A DNA stretch of 64,000 nt, taken from positions 62,001 through 126,000 of the forward strand of contig NZ_WUED01000002.1 in NCBI RefSeq assembly GCF_016806695.1, written 5' to 3'. A program made the position numbers and the translations under genes. This DNA is from Campylobacter bilis (GTDB lineage Bacteria; Campylobacterota; Campylobacteria; Campylobacterales; Campylobacteraceae). This document shows positions 29,073 through 37,515 of this stretch, piece after piece. The notes under the pieces are model-generated. The model was not told where the DNA came from and did not search any database. It saw nothing but the letters and a program-made list of their open reading frames with translations. Position 1 is the stretch's first letter; the number at the start of each line of letters is the position of its first letter.

Positions 29073-29929
29073 CTTTGTTTTTCAACACAAAGTTCTTCCT
29101 TAAGTAAATGTTTCACAGCTTCGTAAATTTTAATAGCTGCTTTAGATTTATTCATGGTATAAAGATGAATTCCATCCACCCCGCTAGTAATTAAATCAAC
29201 AATTTGATCTATTGCATAGGCAATTCCAGCATCTTCTAAAGCTAGAGTATTGTTTTCGTATTTTTCCAAGATTTTAGTAAATTTGGGCGGAATTTTAGCT
29301 CCGCAAAGTTGAGAAATTTTTAAAACTTGTCTTTTGTTAGTAATGGGCATGATTCCTGCATAAATGGGGATATTGATATTTGCTAAGGCACAATTTTGTT
29401 TAAAAGTATAAAAAGTCTCATTATCATAAAAAAGTTGAGTGATAAGCTTGTTAGTTCCTGAATTGACCTTAATTTTAAGATGATGTATATCTTCAATGAA
29501 ATTTTTAGCTTCATTGTGTTTTTCAGGGTAGCAAGCTGCATAAATTTCAAAGCCTCCTTCTTCTTGGATAAAAGAGATTAAATCACTTGCGTAAGAAAAA
29601 TCCTTGCTTTTTTCTACACTATTACATACATCTCCTCTTAAGGCAAGAATTTTTTCAAGTTTTCTTTCTTTGCATTGTTTAAGTATAGTTGTAATTTTAT
29701 CTTTATTAGCATGGATGCAAGGTAAATGCACTATGCTAGGGAATTTATATTGATCTTGAATTAAAGTAGCAGTTTCTAAAGTGTTTTTTGAATTAACAGA
29801 ACCTCCAGCACCAAAAGTCACACTAATGAAATTAGGGCTTAATTGCCCTAAATCATCTAAAATAGTATTGAGATTTTTAATGCTTTCATCTTTTCTTGGT
29901 GGGAAAATCTCAAAAGAGAAACTACACAT
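29069..29929 (-). CDS. metF: 5,10-methylenetetrahydrofolate reductase
   Basis: A 286-residue flavoprotein with SFEIFPPR at the N-terminus and the TIM-barrel motifs SVTFGAGG, LALRGD and YPE that bind FAD and folate. It makes 5-methyl-THF for MetE. It is the third gene of the metQ-metE-metF run, 11 bp after metE. A strong AAAAGGAGG precedes the ATG. Confidence 0.96.
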   Translation of the reverse strand: MCSFSFEIFPPRKDESIKNLNTILDDLGQLSPNFISVTFGAGGSVNSKNTLETATLIQDQYKFPSIVHLPCIHANKDKITTILKQCKERKLEKILALRGDVCNSVEKSKDFSYASDLISFIQEEGGFEIYAACYPEKHNEAKNFIEDIHHLKIKVNSGTNKLITQLFYDNETFYTFKQNCALANINIPIYAGIMPITNKRQVLKISQLCGAKIPPKFTKILEKYENNTLALEDAGIAYAIDQIVDLITSGVDGIHLYTMNKSKAAIKIYEAVKHLLKEELCVEKQS

Positions 29930-29940
29930 AAAACCTCCTT

Positions 29941-32205
29941 TTATAAGCTTTCTCTTATTTTTTGTGTAGCAATAACTAAATTTTTAAGAGCTGCTATTAC
30001 TTCTTCATAAGATCTTGTTTTAAGTCCACAATCAGGATTGATCCAGATTTGTTTTTTAGGTAATTTATTTAAAATTTGTTTTATAGTGATGCTTAATTCT
30101 TCTACACTTGGTACCCTAGGACTGTGTATATCATAAACTCCTGGTCCTACTTCGGTTTGGAAATGGATAGCTTTTAAGGTGTCTAAAAGACTAAGATTTG
30201 ATCTTGAAGCTTCAAAAGATATCACATCTGCATCCATAGCATCAATTTCTTTTAATATATCATTGAATTCACTATAGCACATATGGGTGTGGATTTGTGT
30301 TTCGGTTTTTACTCCACTGTGTACAAGATTAAAAGCAGGAATAGCCCAGTCTAAATACTGACTATGCCAATCGCTTTTTCTTAAAGGCAGCTTTTCTCTT
30401 AAGGCTGCTTCATCAATTTGTATGATTTTAATACCTGCATTTTCAAGATCTAAAACTTCATCCCTTAGAGCTAAGGCTATTTGTTGGGCACTTTCTTTTA
30501 GGCTAATATCTTCTCTTGGAAAAGACCAATTTAGTATGGTTACAGGGCCTGTAAGCATGCCTTTTACGATTTTTTTACTTAGACTTTGAGCGAATTTAGC
30601 CCATGCTAAGGTAATAGGTTTAATACGGGATACATCGCCCCAAATTACAGGAGGTTTTACACATCTTGTTCCATAGCTTTGTACCCAACCGTTTTGAGTA
30701 AATAAAAAACCTTTTAAATTTTCTCCAAAATACTCTACCATATCATTTCTTTCAAATTCTCCATGTACAAGAACATCAAGTCCTATTTCTTCTTGTATTG
30801 CTATACATTCTTTAATTTTTTGTTGATTGAATTCTGTATAGCTTGTAGCTGAAATTTTTTCTTGTTTAAAGGCAAGACGATTTGATCTTACATCAGCACT
30901 TTGAGGGAAAGAACCTATGGTTGTAGTCGGTAAAAGAGGAAGTTGTAAAAATTCTTTTTGAATTAAAATACGTTTTTTAAATTCAGGTTGTCTTATAAAA
31001 TCTTCTTTTTTGAGGGTTTGAAGCCTGGCTTTAACTTTTTCATCTGTACGTTGAGGGATATTTTGAAATAATTCTTGATTGGTTTTTAAAAGAGGATTTT
31101 CTTCATTAGTATTTAGAATTTCTTTAAGTTCTTTTAATTCTTTAAGTTTTTCTTTTGCAAAAGAGAAAATTTTAAGATAACTTGGGTTTAATTGCTTTTC
31201 AAATTCTGTGCTATAAGGCACATGTAAAAGCGAACAAGACGTGTTTAAAACGATATTTTTAGTATGCTTTTGAAGTTCTTTAATGAGTTTTAAGCTTTTT
31301 GTGTAATCATTAGCATAAATGTTTTTCCCATTGATTATCCCTGCAAAAAGTATTTTGTCCTTGGCAAAACCGTATTTTTCTATCAGCTTTAAACTTTCTT
31401 TTCCTTCTATAAAATCAAGCCCTAAGCCATCAAATTGAGTTTGTAAAAGTTTAGGATAAATGTCTCTTACATCACCAAAATAGGTTTGAAGTAAGATTTT
31501 AAGATTTTGCTTATGATTTAAAAGCTTTGTGTACAATTGATCAAATAAAGCTAGATCATTTTGATCTAAATCATAAACTAAATAAGGTTCATCAAATTGG
31601 AGCCATTGCACTTTTAATGTGTTTAATTTAGTTAAAAGTTCTTCATAGGCTTTTAGGAGTTTTTCCTTAGCAAGTTCTTTAGTCTTTTCGTCTTTAAAAT
31701 TAATGAGTTTAAAAAGTGTAAAAATTCCTATTAAAACAGGTTTTGTTTCTATGCCTAGTTCTTTTGCTTCAAGGTATTCTTTAAAGATTTTATCCCCTAC
31801 TAAGGCTATGGCATTTGCATCATCGCATTCAGGTACTAAATAGTGGTAATTTGTATTAAACCATTTTTTCATTGCTAAAGCTGTGGTGTCTCCATTTTTG
31901 CCTTGATAGCCGCGACTTTGAGCAAAATATTCATCCAGGGGTTCTAAATTTAAATTTTTATATTTTGTGTGGATGATGTTAAAAAGCACAGCAGCATCTA
32001 AAACATTATCATAGAATGAAAAATCATTACTAGGAATAAAATCAATTCCAAAGTTTTGGATCTCTTGCCAGTGTTTTGTTCTTAAATTTTTAGCAATTTG
32101 CAAAAGTTCTTCTTTTGAACTTTGATTTTTAAAGTATTTTTCAACGCCAAATTTTAATTCTCTATTTGCACCTATTCTTGGGTAAGAAATGATTGAATTT
32201 TTCAT
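29941..32205 (-). CDS. metE: Cobalamin-independent methionine synthase
   Basis: A 754-residue MetE with the duplicated barrels. The C-terminal domain has zinc ligands His (IHTHMCYS), Cys in the same motif and Cys in INPDCGLKTR, and the catalytic segment VHGEFERNDMVEYF. It methylates homocysteine using 5-methyl-THF-triglutamate. It lies between metQ (24 bp) and metF (11 bp) and should be controlled by the leader upstream of metQ. Confidence 0.97.
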   Translation of the reverse strand: MKNSIISYPRIGANRELKFGVEKYFKNQSSKEELLQIAKNLRTKHWQEIQNFGIDFIPSNDFSFYDNVLDAAVLFNIIHTKYKNLNLEPLDEYFAQSRGYQGKNGDTTALAMKKWFNTNYHYLVPECDDANAIALVGDKIFKEYLEAKELGIETKPVLIGIFTLFKLINFKDEKTKELAKEKLLKAYEELLTKLNTLKVQWLQFDEPYLVYDLDQNDLALFDQLYTKLLNHKQNLKILLQTYFGDVRDIYPKLLQTQFDGLGLDFIEGKESLKLIEKYGFAKDKILFAGIINGKNIYANDYTKSLKLIKELQKHTKNIVLNTSCSLLHVPYSTEFEKQLNPSYLKIFSFAKEKLKELKELKEILNTNEENPLLKTNQELFQNIPQRTDEKVKARLQTLKKEDFIRQPEFKKRILIQKEFLQLPLLPTTTIGSFPQSADVRSNRLAFKQEKISATSYTEFNQQKIKECIAIQEEIGLDVLVHGEFERNDMVEYFGENLKGFLFTQNGWVQSYGTRCVKPPVIWGDVSRIKPITLAWAKFAQSLSKKIVKGMLTGPVTILNWSFPREDISLKESAQQIALALRDEVLDLENAGIKIIQIDEAALREKLPLRKSDWHSQYLDWAIPAFNLVHSGVKTETQIHTHMCYSEFNDILKEIDAMDADVISFEASRSNLSLLDTLKAIHFQTEVGPGVYDIHSPRVPSVEELSITIKQILNKLPKKQIWINPDCGLKTRSYEEVIAALKNLVIATQKIRESL

Positions 32206-32229
32206 ATTTTTCTCCTTAAAATGTAGGGA

Positions 32230-32985
32230 TTAAAGCACCCTGGTATGTATCTTGTATAAATTTTTAACTTCATTGCTTTGTAAGGCTTTGATTAAAGCCT
32301 TGATTTTAGGAAGGTTTTCATTCCCTTGCTTTACAGCAATGATATTGCTATATTCAGCGTATTTGCTTTCTGTATAGAGTCCATCTTTTACAGGATTTAA
32401 GCCTGCTAAAATAGCAAAATTACTATTAATAAGAGAATAATCTACATCCTCTAAACTTCTAGCAAGTTGTGCGTCTCTTAATTCTATGAATTTAAGCTTT
32501 TTAGGATTGTTTGTGATATCTAAAGGGATGATAAGCTCATTGCCCTTGATCTCTATAAGTCCTGTGCTTGCTATAATTCTTAAAGCACGGCTTTCATTCG
32601 TAGGATTATTGGGTATAGAGATCTTTTCTCCTCCTTTAGGGGCGAATTCTTTGTGTTTTTTAGAGTATATAGCCATAGGTTCTATATGAATGCTAGCTAC
32701 TTTTATAAGATGAGTGCCTTTTCTTTGATTGAATTCTTTTAAATAAGGCTCATGCTGAAAATAGTTTGCATCAAGCTCACCGTTTTCGACCATAATATTA
32801 GGAATTACCCCATCATTAAATTCATAAATTTTTAAATTATAACCTTGCTGTTGCAAAGTAGGTTTAATAAATCTTAAAATATCAGCATGTGGAGTGATAG
32901 AAGATCCAATTTTTATTTCTTCATTTACCCATACAAAACCGCTAAAAAGAGTTGCTACGCAAAAAACTTTTGCAAATACAGTCAT
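32230..32985 (-). CDS. metQ: Methionine-binding protein of the NlpA/MetQ family
   Basis: A 251-residue substrate-binding protein. Residues about 10-21 are hydrophobic signal, then the NlpA domain starts at KIGSSITPHADIL and includes the conserved PNNPTNESRAL and NSNFA segments, which bind methionine in MetQ. I see no lipobox cysteine before the mature part (the site reads SGFVW), so it looks soluble periplasmic. No MetN or MetI gene adjoins it. The ATG overlaps the stop of the 37-codon ORF by 4 bp. Confidence 0.9.
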   Translation of the reverse strand: MTVFAKVFCVATLFSGFVWVNEEIKIGSSITPHADILRFIKPTLQQQGYNLKIYEFNDGVIPNIMVENGELDANYFQHEPYLKEFNQRKGTHLIKVASIHIEPMAIYSKKHKEFAPKGGEKISIPNNPTNESRALRIIASTGLIEIKGNELIIPLDITNNPKKLKFIELRDAQLARSLEDVDYSLINSNFAILAGLNPVKDGLYTESKYAEYSNIIAVKQGNENLPKIKALIKALQSNEVKNLYKIHTRVL

Positions 32986-33095
32986 TTATCCTCCTTATGT
33001 GAAGCTGAATTTATTGCTGCTATTTTAAAAATAAAAAAGCTTAAAAGTGTTTTACTCACTTTATAATTTTTTAAACTAAATATGAGTGGATTCAT
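32982..33095 (-). CDS. Candidate 37-residue protein translationally coupled to metQ
   Basis: An ATG at 33095 with AAGGA at eight-base spacing opens a 37-codon frame ending in TGA at 32984-32982, overlapping the metQ ATG as ATGA. The peptide is basic and partly hydrophobic (one helix near residues 16-28). Its ribosome-binding site lies in the 3' arm of a hairpin (33102-33126). It may be a real small protein, a remnant of a longer gene or a device that couples metQ translation to the leader. Confidence 0.4.
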   Translation of the reverse strand: MNPLIFSLKNYKVSKTLLSFFIFKIAAINSASHKEDK

Positions 33096-33101
33096 TGTTT
33101 T

Positions 33102-33350
33102 CCTTAAAAATTATTTTATTTTAAGGATAAGAAGATAGTAAAGTTTTAGATGGTTCTAAACCATAAGTAAGATTGTAAATTCATGAAAAAATAAATTTTG
33201 TGACTTTTCTCTACATTACATCTCCTTATCCGTCTTTTGAACCTTTGGAAATATAATGCCAAGCCAAAGGACGTACTAGATACTACACATCTGACACATC
33301 AGTTTCATTATTTTCTCCCTAGTTGTTGAATTTAATTTTGCAAGATTATA
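33102..33350 (-). promoter_or_regulatory. Structured 5' leader of the metQ-metE-metF operon
   Basis: A minus-strand -10 (TATAAT, 33350-33345) begins a leader of about 240 nt. Features: a 10-codon ORF (33308-33276); hairpin CCTTTGG/CCAAAGG (33242-33248 with 33264-33270), flanked by CGTC/GACG; hairpin ATGGTT/AACCAT (33150-33164); hairpin CCTTAAAA/TTTTAAGG (33102-33109 with 33119-33126) that covers a ribosome-binding site; and an 11-bp rival pairing (33221-33231 with 33125-33135, one G-U) that would open that hairpin. I match it to no known riboswitch. Confidence 0.55.
33276..33308 (-). CDS. Candidate leader peptide, 10 codons with two Met-Cys pairs
   Basis: ATG at 33308 is preceded at six bases by AGGGAG (33320-33315). 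The frame reads MKLMCQMCSI and stops at TAG (33278-33276). It holds four Met including the start and two Cys, with ATGTGT repeated. A Met/Cys-rich peptide heading a methionine operon is the expected form of a leader for attenuation by stalled translation. It is too short to be supported by coding statistics. Confidence 0.45.
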   Translation of the reverse strand: MKLMCQMCSI

Positions 33351-33368
33351 AAAGAAAATATATTAAAG

Positions 33369-33405
33369 AAAGCTTAATCCTTAAAATTTTTAAGGATTAA
33401 GCTTT
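33369..33405 (-). terminator. luxS terminator, 18-bp perfect hairpin
   Basis: AAAGCTTAATCCTTAAAA and its exact complement (33369-33386 and 33388-33405) flank one base. On the minus strand the hairpin overlaps the luxS stop and is followed by CTTTAAT, a modest U-run. It separates luxS from the metQ promoter 20 bp further on. Confidence 0.8.
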
Positions 33406-33898
33406 AAATATTTTCAAGCTTTAATTTTTCATTATCCATCACACTTATATGTGAATTTAAAACTTTTTGTGCAATTTGTTTAGCTTCATCTAAAGAATGC
33501 ATTTTATAAGTTCCGCATTGATAGATATTAAGTTCAGGAATTTTGCTTTGATCGCTTACATTTAAAACATCTTTCATTGCAGCTTCCCAAGCTTTAATAA
33601 CGCTTTGTTCATCAGGAGTTCCAATCAAACTCATATAAAAACCTGTACGACAACCCATAGGTGAAATATCTATAATTTCAACCGAGTCAGAATTTAAATA
33701 ATCTCTCATAAAACCAGCAAATAAGTGCTCTAAAGTGTGTGTTCCTTTTTCACTCATTATGTCTTTATTAGGTATACAAAAACGTAGATCAAAGACGCTA
33801 ATATCATCACCTTTAGGTGTTTTCATGGTTTTAGCTAAACGTACAGCGGGTGCTGGCATTTTAGTATGATCAACTTTAAAACTATCAAGTAATGGCAT
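33404..33898 (-). CDS. luxS: S-ribosylhomocysteine lyase LuxS
   Basis: A 164-residue LuxS with the metal site His-x-x-x-His in [11 protein letters not shown] and the Cys in the later CGTYKMHS region. It cleaves S-ribosylhomocysteine to homocysteine and the AI-2 precursor, closing the methyl cycle that MetE feeds. AAGGAG precedes the ATG, and TATAAT (33935-33930) is a likely -10. It is divergent from gatB. Confidence 0.97.
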   Translation of the reverse strand: MPLLDSFKVDHTKMPAPAVRLAKTMKTPKGDDISVFDLRFCIPNKDIMSEKGTHTLEHLFAGFMRDYLNSDSVEIIDISPMGCRTGFYMSLIGTPDEQSVIKAWEAAMKDVLNVSDQSKIPELNIYQCGTYKMHSLDEAKQIAQKVLNSHISVMDNEKLKLENI

Positions 33899-34012
33899 TT
33901 TAACTCCTTATATATAAATTGTTTTGAAGATTATAGCATTTAAAACTAATATTTAAAGCCTTTCTAAAAGAAAAATCGATAAAATAAAGCATTAAAATTT
34001 CAAGGAAAAATC

Positions 34013-35431
34013 ATGTTTGAAGTAGTTATAGGACTTGAAGTTCATACTCAATTAAATACTAAAACGAAAATTTTTTGTTCATGTGCAACTTCTTTTGGAG
34101 AAAATGCTAATACCAATGTTTGTCCTACTTGTTTAGCTTTGCCTGGGGCTTTGCCTGTTTTAAATGAAGAAGCTGTTAAAAAAGCTTTAGCTTTTGGAAA
34201 AGCTGTAAATGCAACGATTAATAAAAAAAGTGTTTTTAATCGTAAGAATTATTTTTATCCTGATTTGCCAAAGGCTTATCAAATTTCACAATTTGACATT
34301 CCTATAGTAGAAAAAGGAGAGTTGTTTATCAATGTAAATGGAGAAAACAAACGCATAGGTATTACAAGGGCGCATTTAGAAGAGGATGCAGGAAAAAATA
34401 TCCATGAAAATAATTTATCTAAAATAGATTTAAATCGTGCAGGAACGCCTTTGCTTGAAATAGTGAGTGAGCCAGAGCTTAAAAGTAGTGATGAAGCGGT
34501 GGCTTATCTTAAAAAATTGCACGCTATTATACGTTTTTTAGATATTTCTGATGCAAATATGCAAGAAGGAAGCTTTAGGTGTGATGCTAATGTGAGTATA
34601 AGACCTAAAGGAGACACTAAGCTTTATACTAGGGTAGAGATTAAAAATCTTAATTCTTTCCGTTTTATTCAAAAAGCTATAGAATATGAGATAAAAAGAC
34701 AAAGCGAGGCTTGGGAGGATGGTACTTATGAAAAAGAGGTAATCCAAGAAACTAGACTTTTTGACACTACAAATTTAATTACAAAAAGCATGCGTGATAA
34801 AGAAGAAGCTGCAGAGTATCGTTATTTCCCTGATCCTGATTTACTACCTGTTTTATTAAAAGATGAATTTTTAAGTATAAAAATCCCTGAACTTCCTGAT
34901 GAGAAAAAAGAGCGTTTTATTAAGGATTTGAGTATAAAAGAAAGTGATGCAGAAATTCTTGTAAGTTCGCTTGAAATGAGCCATTTTTTTGAAAATTTGA
35001 TTTCTCAAAATTTAAATCCTAAACTTTGTGTTAATTGGCTAAATACTGAGCTTATGGGACTTTTAAAAGGAGAGCTTACCATAGAAAATTCTCCTGTAGA
35101 TGCTAAAAAACTTGGAAAATTGATCCAACGCATAGAAGATGGTACTATAAGTGCAAAAGCAGCTAAGGATGTTTTAGCTTATGTTTTTGAAAATACTTCT
35201 ATAGAGATTGATCAAGCCATTAAACAATTAGGACTTGAACAAGTGAGTGATGATTTGGCTATTGAAGTAGTGATTGAACAAATCTTAAATGCAAATACAG
35301 ATAAAGTTTTAGAATATAAAAATGGTAAAGATAAGCTTTTTGGATTTTTTATAGGGCAAGTTATGAAAGAGGGTAAGGGGGCTTTCAATCCTGGTAAGGT
35401 TAATACAATTTTAAAAGCAAAGCTTGGTTGA
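34013..35431 (+). CDS. gatB: Asp-tRNA(Asn)/Glu-tRNA(Gln) amidotransferase subunit B
   Basis: A 472-residue GatB with the starting motif [23 protein letters not shown] and [13 protein letters not shown], and a C-terminal YqeY-like tRNA-binding tail. With GatA and GatC it converts Glu-tRNA-Gln to Gln-tRNA-Gln and Asp-tRNA-Asn to Asn-tRNA-Asn. The gene opens a run with gpsA and the dihydroorotase gene, overlapping gpsA by 1 bp. Confidence 0.97.
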   Translation: MFEVVIGLEVHTQLNTKTKIFCSCATSFGENANTNVCPTCLALPGALPVLNEEAVKKALAFGKAVNATINKKSVFNRKNYFYPDLPKAYQISQFDIPIVEKGELFINVNGENKRIGITRAHLEEDAGKNIHENNLSKIDLNRAGTPLLEIVSEPELKSSDEAVAYLKKLHAIIRFLDISDANMQEGSFRCDANVSIRPKGDTKLYTRVEIKNLNSFRFIQKAIEYEIKRQSEAWEDGTYEKEVIQETRLFDTTNLITKSMRDKEEAAEYRYFPDPDLLPVLLKDEFLSIKIPELPDEKKERFIKDLSIKESDAEILVSSLEMSHFFENLISQNLNPKLCVNWLNTELMGLLKGELTIENSPVDAKKLGKLIQRIEDGTISAKAAKDVLAYVFENTSIEIDQAIKQLGLEQVSDDLAIEVVIEQILNANTDKVLEYKNGKDKLFGFFIGQVMKEGKGAFNPGKVNTILKAKLG

Positions 35432-36327
35432 TGAGTATAGCAGTTATTGGTGCAGGAAAATGGGGCAGTGCTTTACATTTGGCTTTAAAAGAAAATCATA
35501 TTTGCTTTATTAGTTCTCCTCATCCGCGCGATTTGGAGGATTTTGTAAGTATAAAACAGGCTTTAGAATGTGAGTATGTCGTTTTTGCTTTAAGTTCTCA
35601 AGGTATTCGTGCATGGCTTAAGGAGCATTTTATTTATAAAGGACAAAAAATTTTAATCGCTTCAAAAGGCATAGAAGATCAAACTTGTCAATTTTTAGAT
35701 GAAATTTTTTTAGATTTTATACCAAAGGAAAATTTTTGTGTTATAAGTGGCCCTTCTTTTGCAGCTGAAGTAATGCAAAAGCTTCCCACAGCTTTAATGA
35801 TTAGTGGTGCTAATTTAGAACTTTGTAAAAAATTTGCAAGTTTTTTTCCTGATTTTATTAAAACTTATATTGATGATGATGTACGTGGTGCTGAAATTTG
35901 TGGAGCTTATAAAAATGTTTTGGCTATTGCAAGTGGGATTAGTGATGGCTTAAAATTTGGCAATAATGCAAGAGCAGCATTGATTTCAAGAGGGTTAATA
36001 GAAATGCATCGTTTTGGAAAATATTTTGGTGCTAAAGAAGAAACTTTTTTAGGACTTAGTGGGGCAGGAGATTTGTTTTTAACAGCTTCTAGTGTACTTT
36101 CTAGGAATTATCGTGTAGGATTAGCTTTGGCACAAAATAAAACCTTAGAAGAGATTTTACATGATTTACAAGAAGTAGCAGAAGGGGTTAAAACAGCTTA
36201 TGCTATTGAGAAATTGGCAAAGTCTAAAGGTATTTATACTCCTATTACTAATGAGATAGTAGCGATTTTTAGAGGTAAAAGTGTTTATGAAGCGACGCAA
36301 AAATTATTAAGACAAAATGATGATTGA
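35431..36327 (+). CDS. gpsA: Glycerol-3-phosphate dehydrogenase [NAD(P)+]
   Basis: A 298-residue enzyme with N-terminal dinucleotide motif GAGKWG, catalytic Lys in GAYKNVLAIASG, and GLSGAGDLFLT. It makes sn-glycerol-3-phosphate for phospholipids. ATG 35431, overlapping the gatB stop (TGATG), gives the normal Rossmann start; the TTG one codon before is rejected. Confidence 0.96.
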   Translation: MSIAVIGAGKWGSALHLALKENHICFISSPHPRDLEDFVSIKQALECEYVVFALSSQGIRAWLKEHFIYKGQKILIASKGIEDQTCQFLDEIFLDFIPKENFCVISGPSFAAEVMQKLPTALMISGANLELCKKFASFFPDFIKTYIDDDVRGAEICGAYKNVLAIASGISDGLKFGNNARAALISRGLIEMHRFGKYFGAKEETFLGLSGAGDLFLTASSVLSRNYRVGLALAQNKTLEEILHDLQEVAEGVKTAYAIEKLAKSKGIYTPITNEIVAIFRGKSVYEATQKLLRQNDD

Positions 36328-36336
36328 GGAAAATTG

Positions 36337-37515
36337 ATGATAATTAAGAATGCGAAAATTTATGGAACTTATTTGCAAGATATAGAAATTGAAGAAGGAA
36401 AGATTAAGGCCATAGCTTCTAATTTACAAGGTAAGCAAATTTTAGATGCTAAGGGTATGAGTGTGCTCCCTTCTTTTGTAGATTTATGTGTAAATTTAAA
36501 GAATGATAAATTTTCTTTAGCCCATTTGGATCTTATTGAAGAGGAATGTTTAAAGGGAGGAATTTCGGCTATAATTTTGCGTGATTGTATGGATTTTGAT
36601 GAAGAAAGTTTTGCTTTATTTTTGCAAAATTTAATCCGAAGAAAAGTGCAAATTTTTTCAAGTATACGTGTTAAAAATAAAAGTGGTAAACTTAAAAATC
36701 TAGCCACTCTTTTAAACAAAGGTGCTTGTGCTTTAGAACTTGATAGTGCTTTAGATGCAAATACTTTAAAAATTGCTTCTCAATATGCTTTTATGAAAAA
36801 TGCACCATTATTAGTACGCTGCTATGATGAAGATTTTGATGATAATGGTGTGATGAATGATTGTGAGATAAGTTTTAATTTAGGGCTTATAGGTATGAGT
36901 AAAATTGCTGAAACAAGTCAAGTAGCTAAAATGAAAGAACTTGCTAAATTTTATAAAAACAAAGCGGTTTTTGATCTTTTAAGTTTGCAAGATTCTTTAG
37001 ATTTATTGCATGAAAAGGATTTAAAACTTGTGAGCATACATCATCTTATTAAAAATGATATGGCTTGTGAGGGTTTTAATACCGCAGCAAAACTTATGCC
37101 ACCTTTAAGATCTAAAGAGGATAGTTATGCTTTAAAAAAAGCTTTAAAGGATGGTAAAATACATTTTTTAACTTCTTTACATAGTGCTAAATCCCTTTCT
37201 TTAAAAGAATTGGCCTTTGATGAAGCAGCTTTTGGTATACATAGTATTTGTGATTTTGTAAGTCTTTGCTATACTTTTTTAATTAAGGATAATTTTTTAA
37301 GTTGGCAAGAACTTTGTCAGTTTACAAGTAAAAATCCTAGTGAATTTTTAGGACTTAATAGCGGCATTATAGAAGAAGGAAAAGAAGCTAATTTGATTTT
37401 TTTTGATGAAAATGAAGAACTTGAACTTCCAAAAAATTCACTTTATGCGGAAGATAAACTTTTTGGAAAAGTTAAAATGCATATGATTAAAGGAAAAAAT
37501 GTTTTAGATTCCTAA
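36337..37515 (+). CDS. pyrC: Dihydroorotase-like amidohydrolase
   Basis: A 392-residue amidohydrolase-superfamily protein of the class I dihydroorotase type. The metal-binding motif that should read DxHxH is altered: the site reads PSFVDLCVNLK, lacking both histidines. Later segments (NTAAKLMPPLR, GKEANLIFFD) keep the fold. This is typical of the inactive or partner dihydroorotase (PyrC2/PyrX) that assembles with aspartate carbamoyltransferase, so catalysis is unlikely. AGGAAA precedes ATG 36337; TTG 36334 is rejected. Confidence 0.8.
   Translation: MIIKNAKIYGTYLQDIEIEEGKIKAIASNLQGKQILDAKGMSVLPSFVDLCVNLKNDKFSLAHLDLIEEECLKGGISAIILRDCMDFDEESFALFLQNLIRRKVQIFSSIRVKNKSGKLKNLATLLNKGACALELDSALDANTLKIASQYAFMKNAPLLVRCYDEDFDDNGVMNDCEISFNLGLIGMSKIAETSQVAKMKELAKFYKNKAVFDLLSLQDSLDLLHEKDLKLVSIHHLIKNDMACEGFNTAAKLMPPLRSKEDSYALKKALKDGKIHFLTSLHSAKSLSLKELAFDEAAFGIHSICDFVSLCYTFLIKDNFLSWQELCQFTSKNPSEFLGLNSGIIEEGKEANLIFFDENEELELPKNSLYAEDKLFGKVKMHMIKGKNVLDS

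Noticed and set aside
33231-33280. TPP-riboswitch-like words on the + strand (GAACCT, TGG, ATAATGCCA)
   Set aside because: The 5' half of the TPP consensus (CTGAGA) is missing, the spacing is wrong and no + strand gene follows; the minus-strand reading explains the conserved words better as a hairpin.
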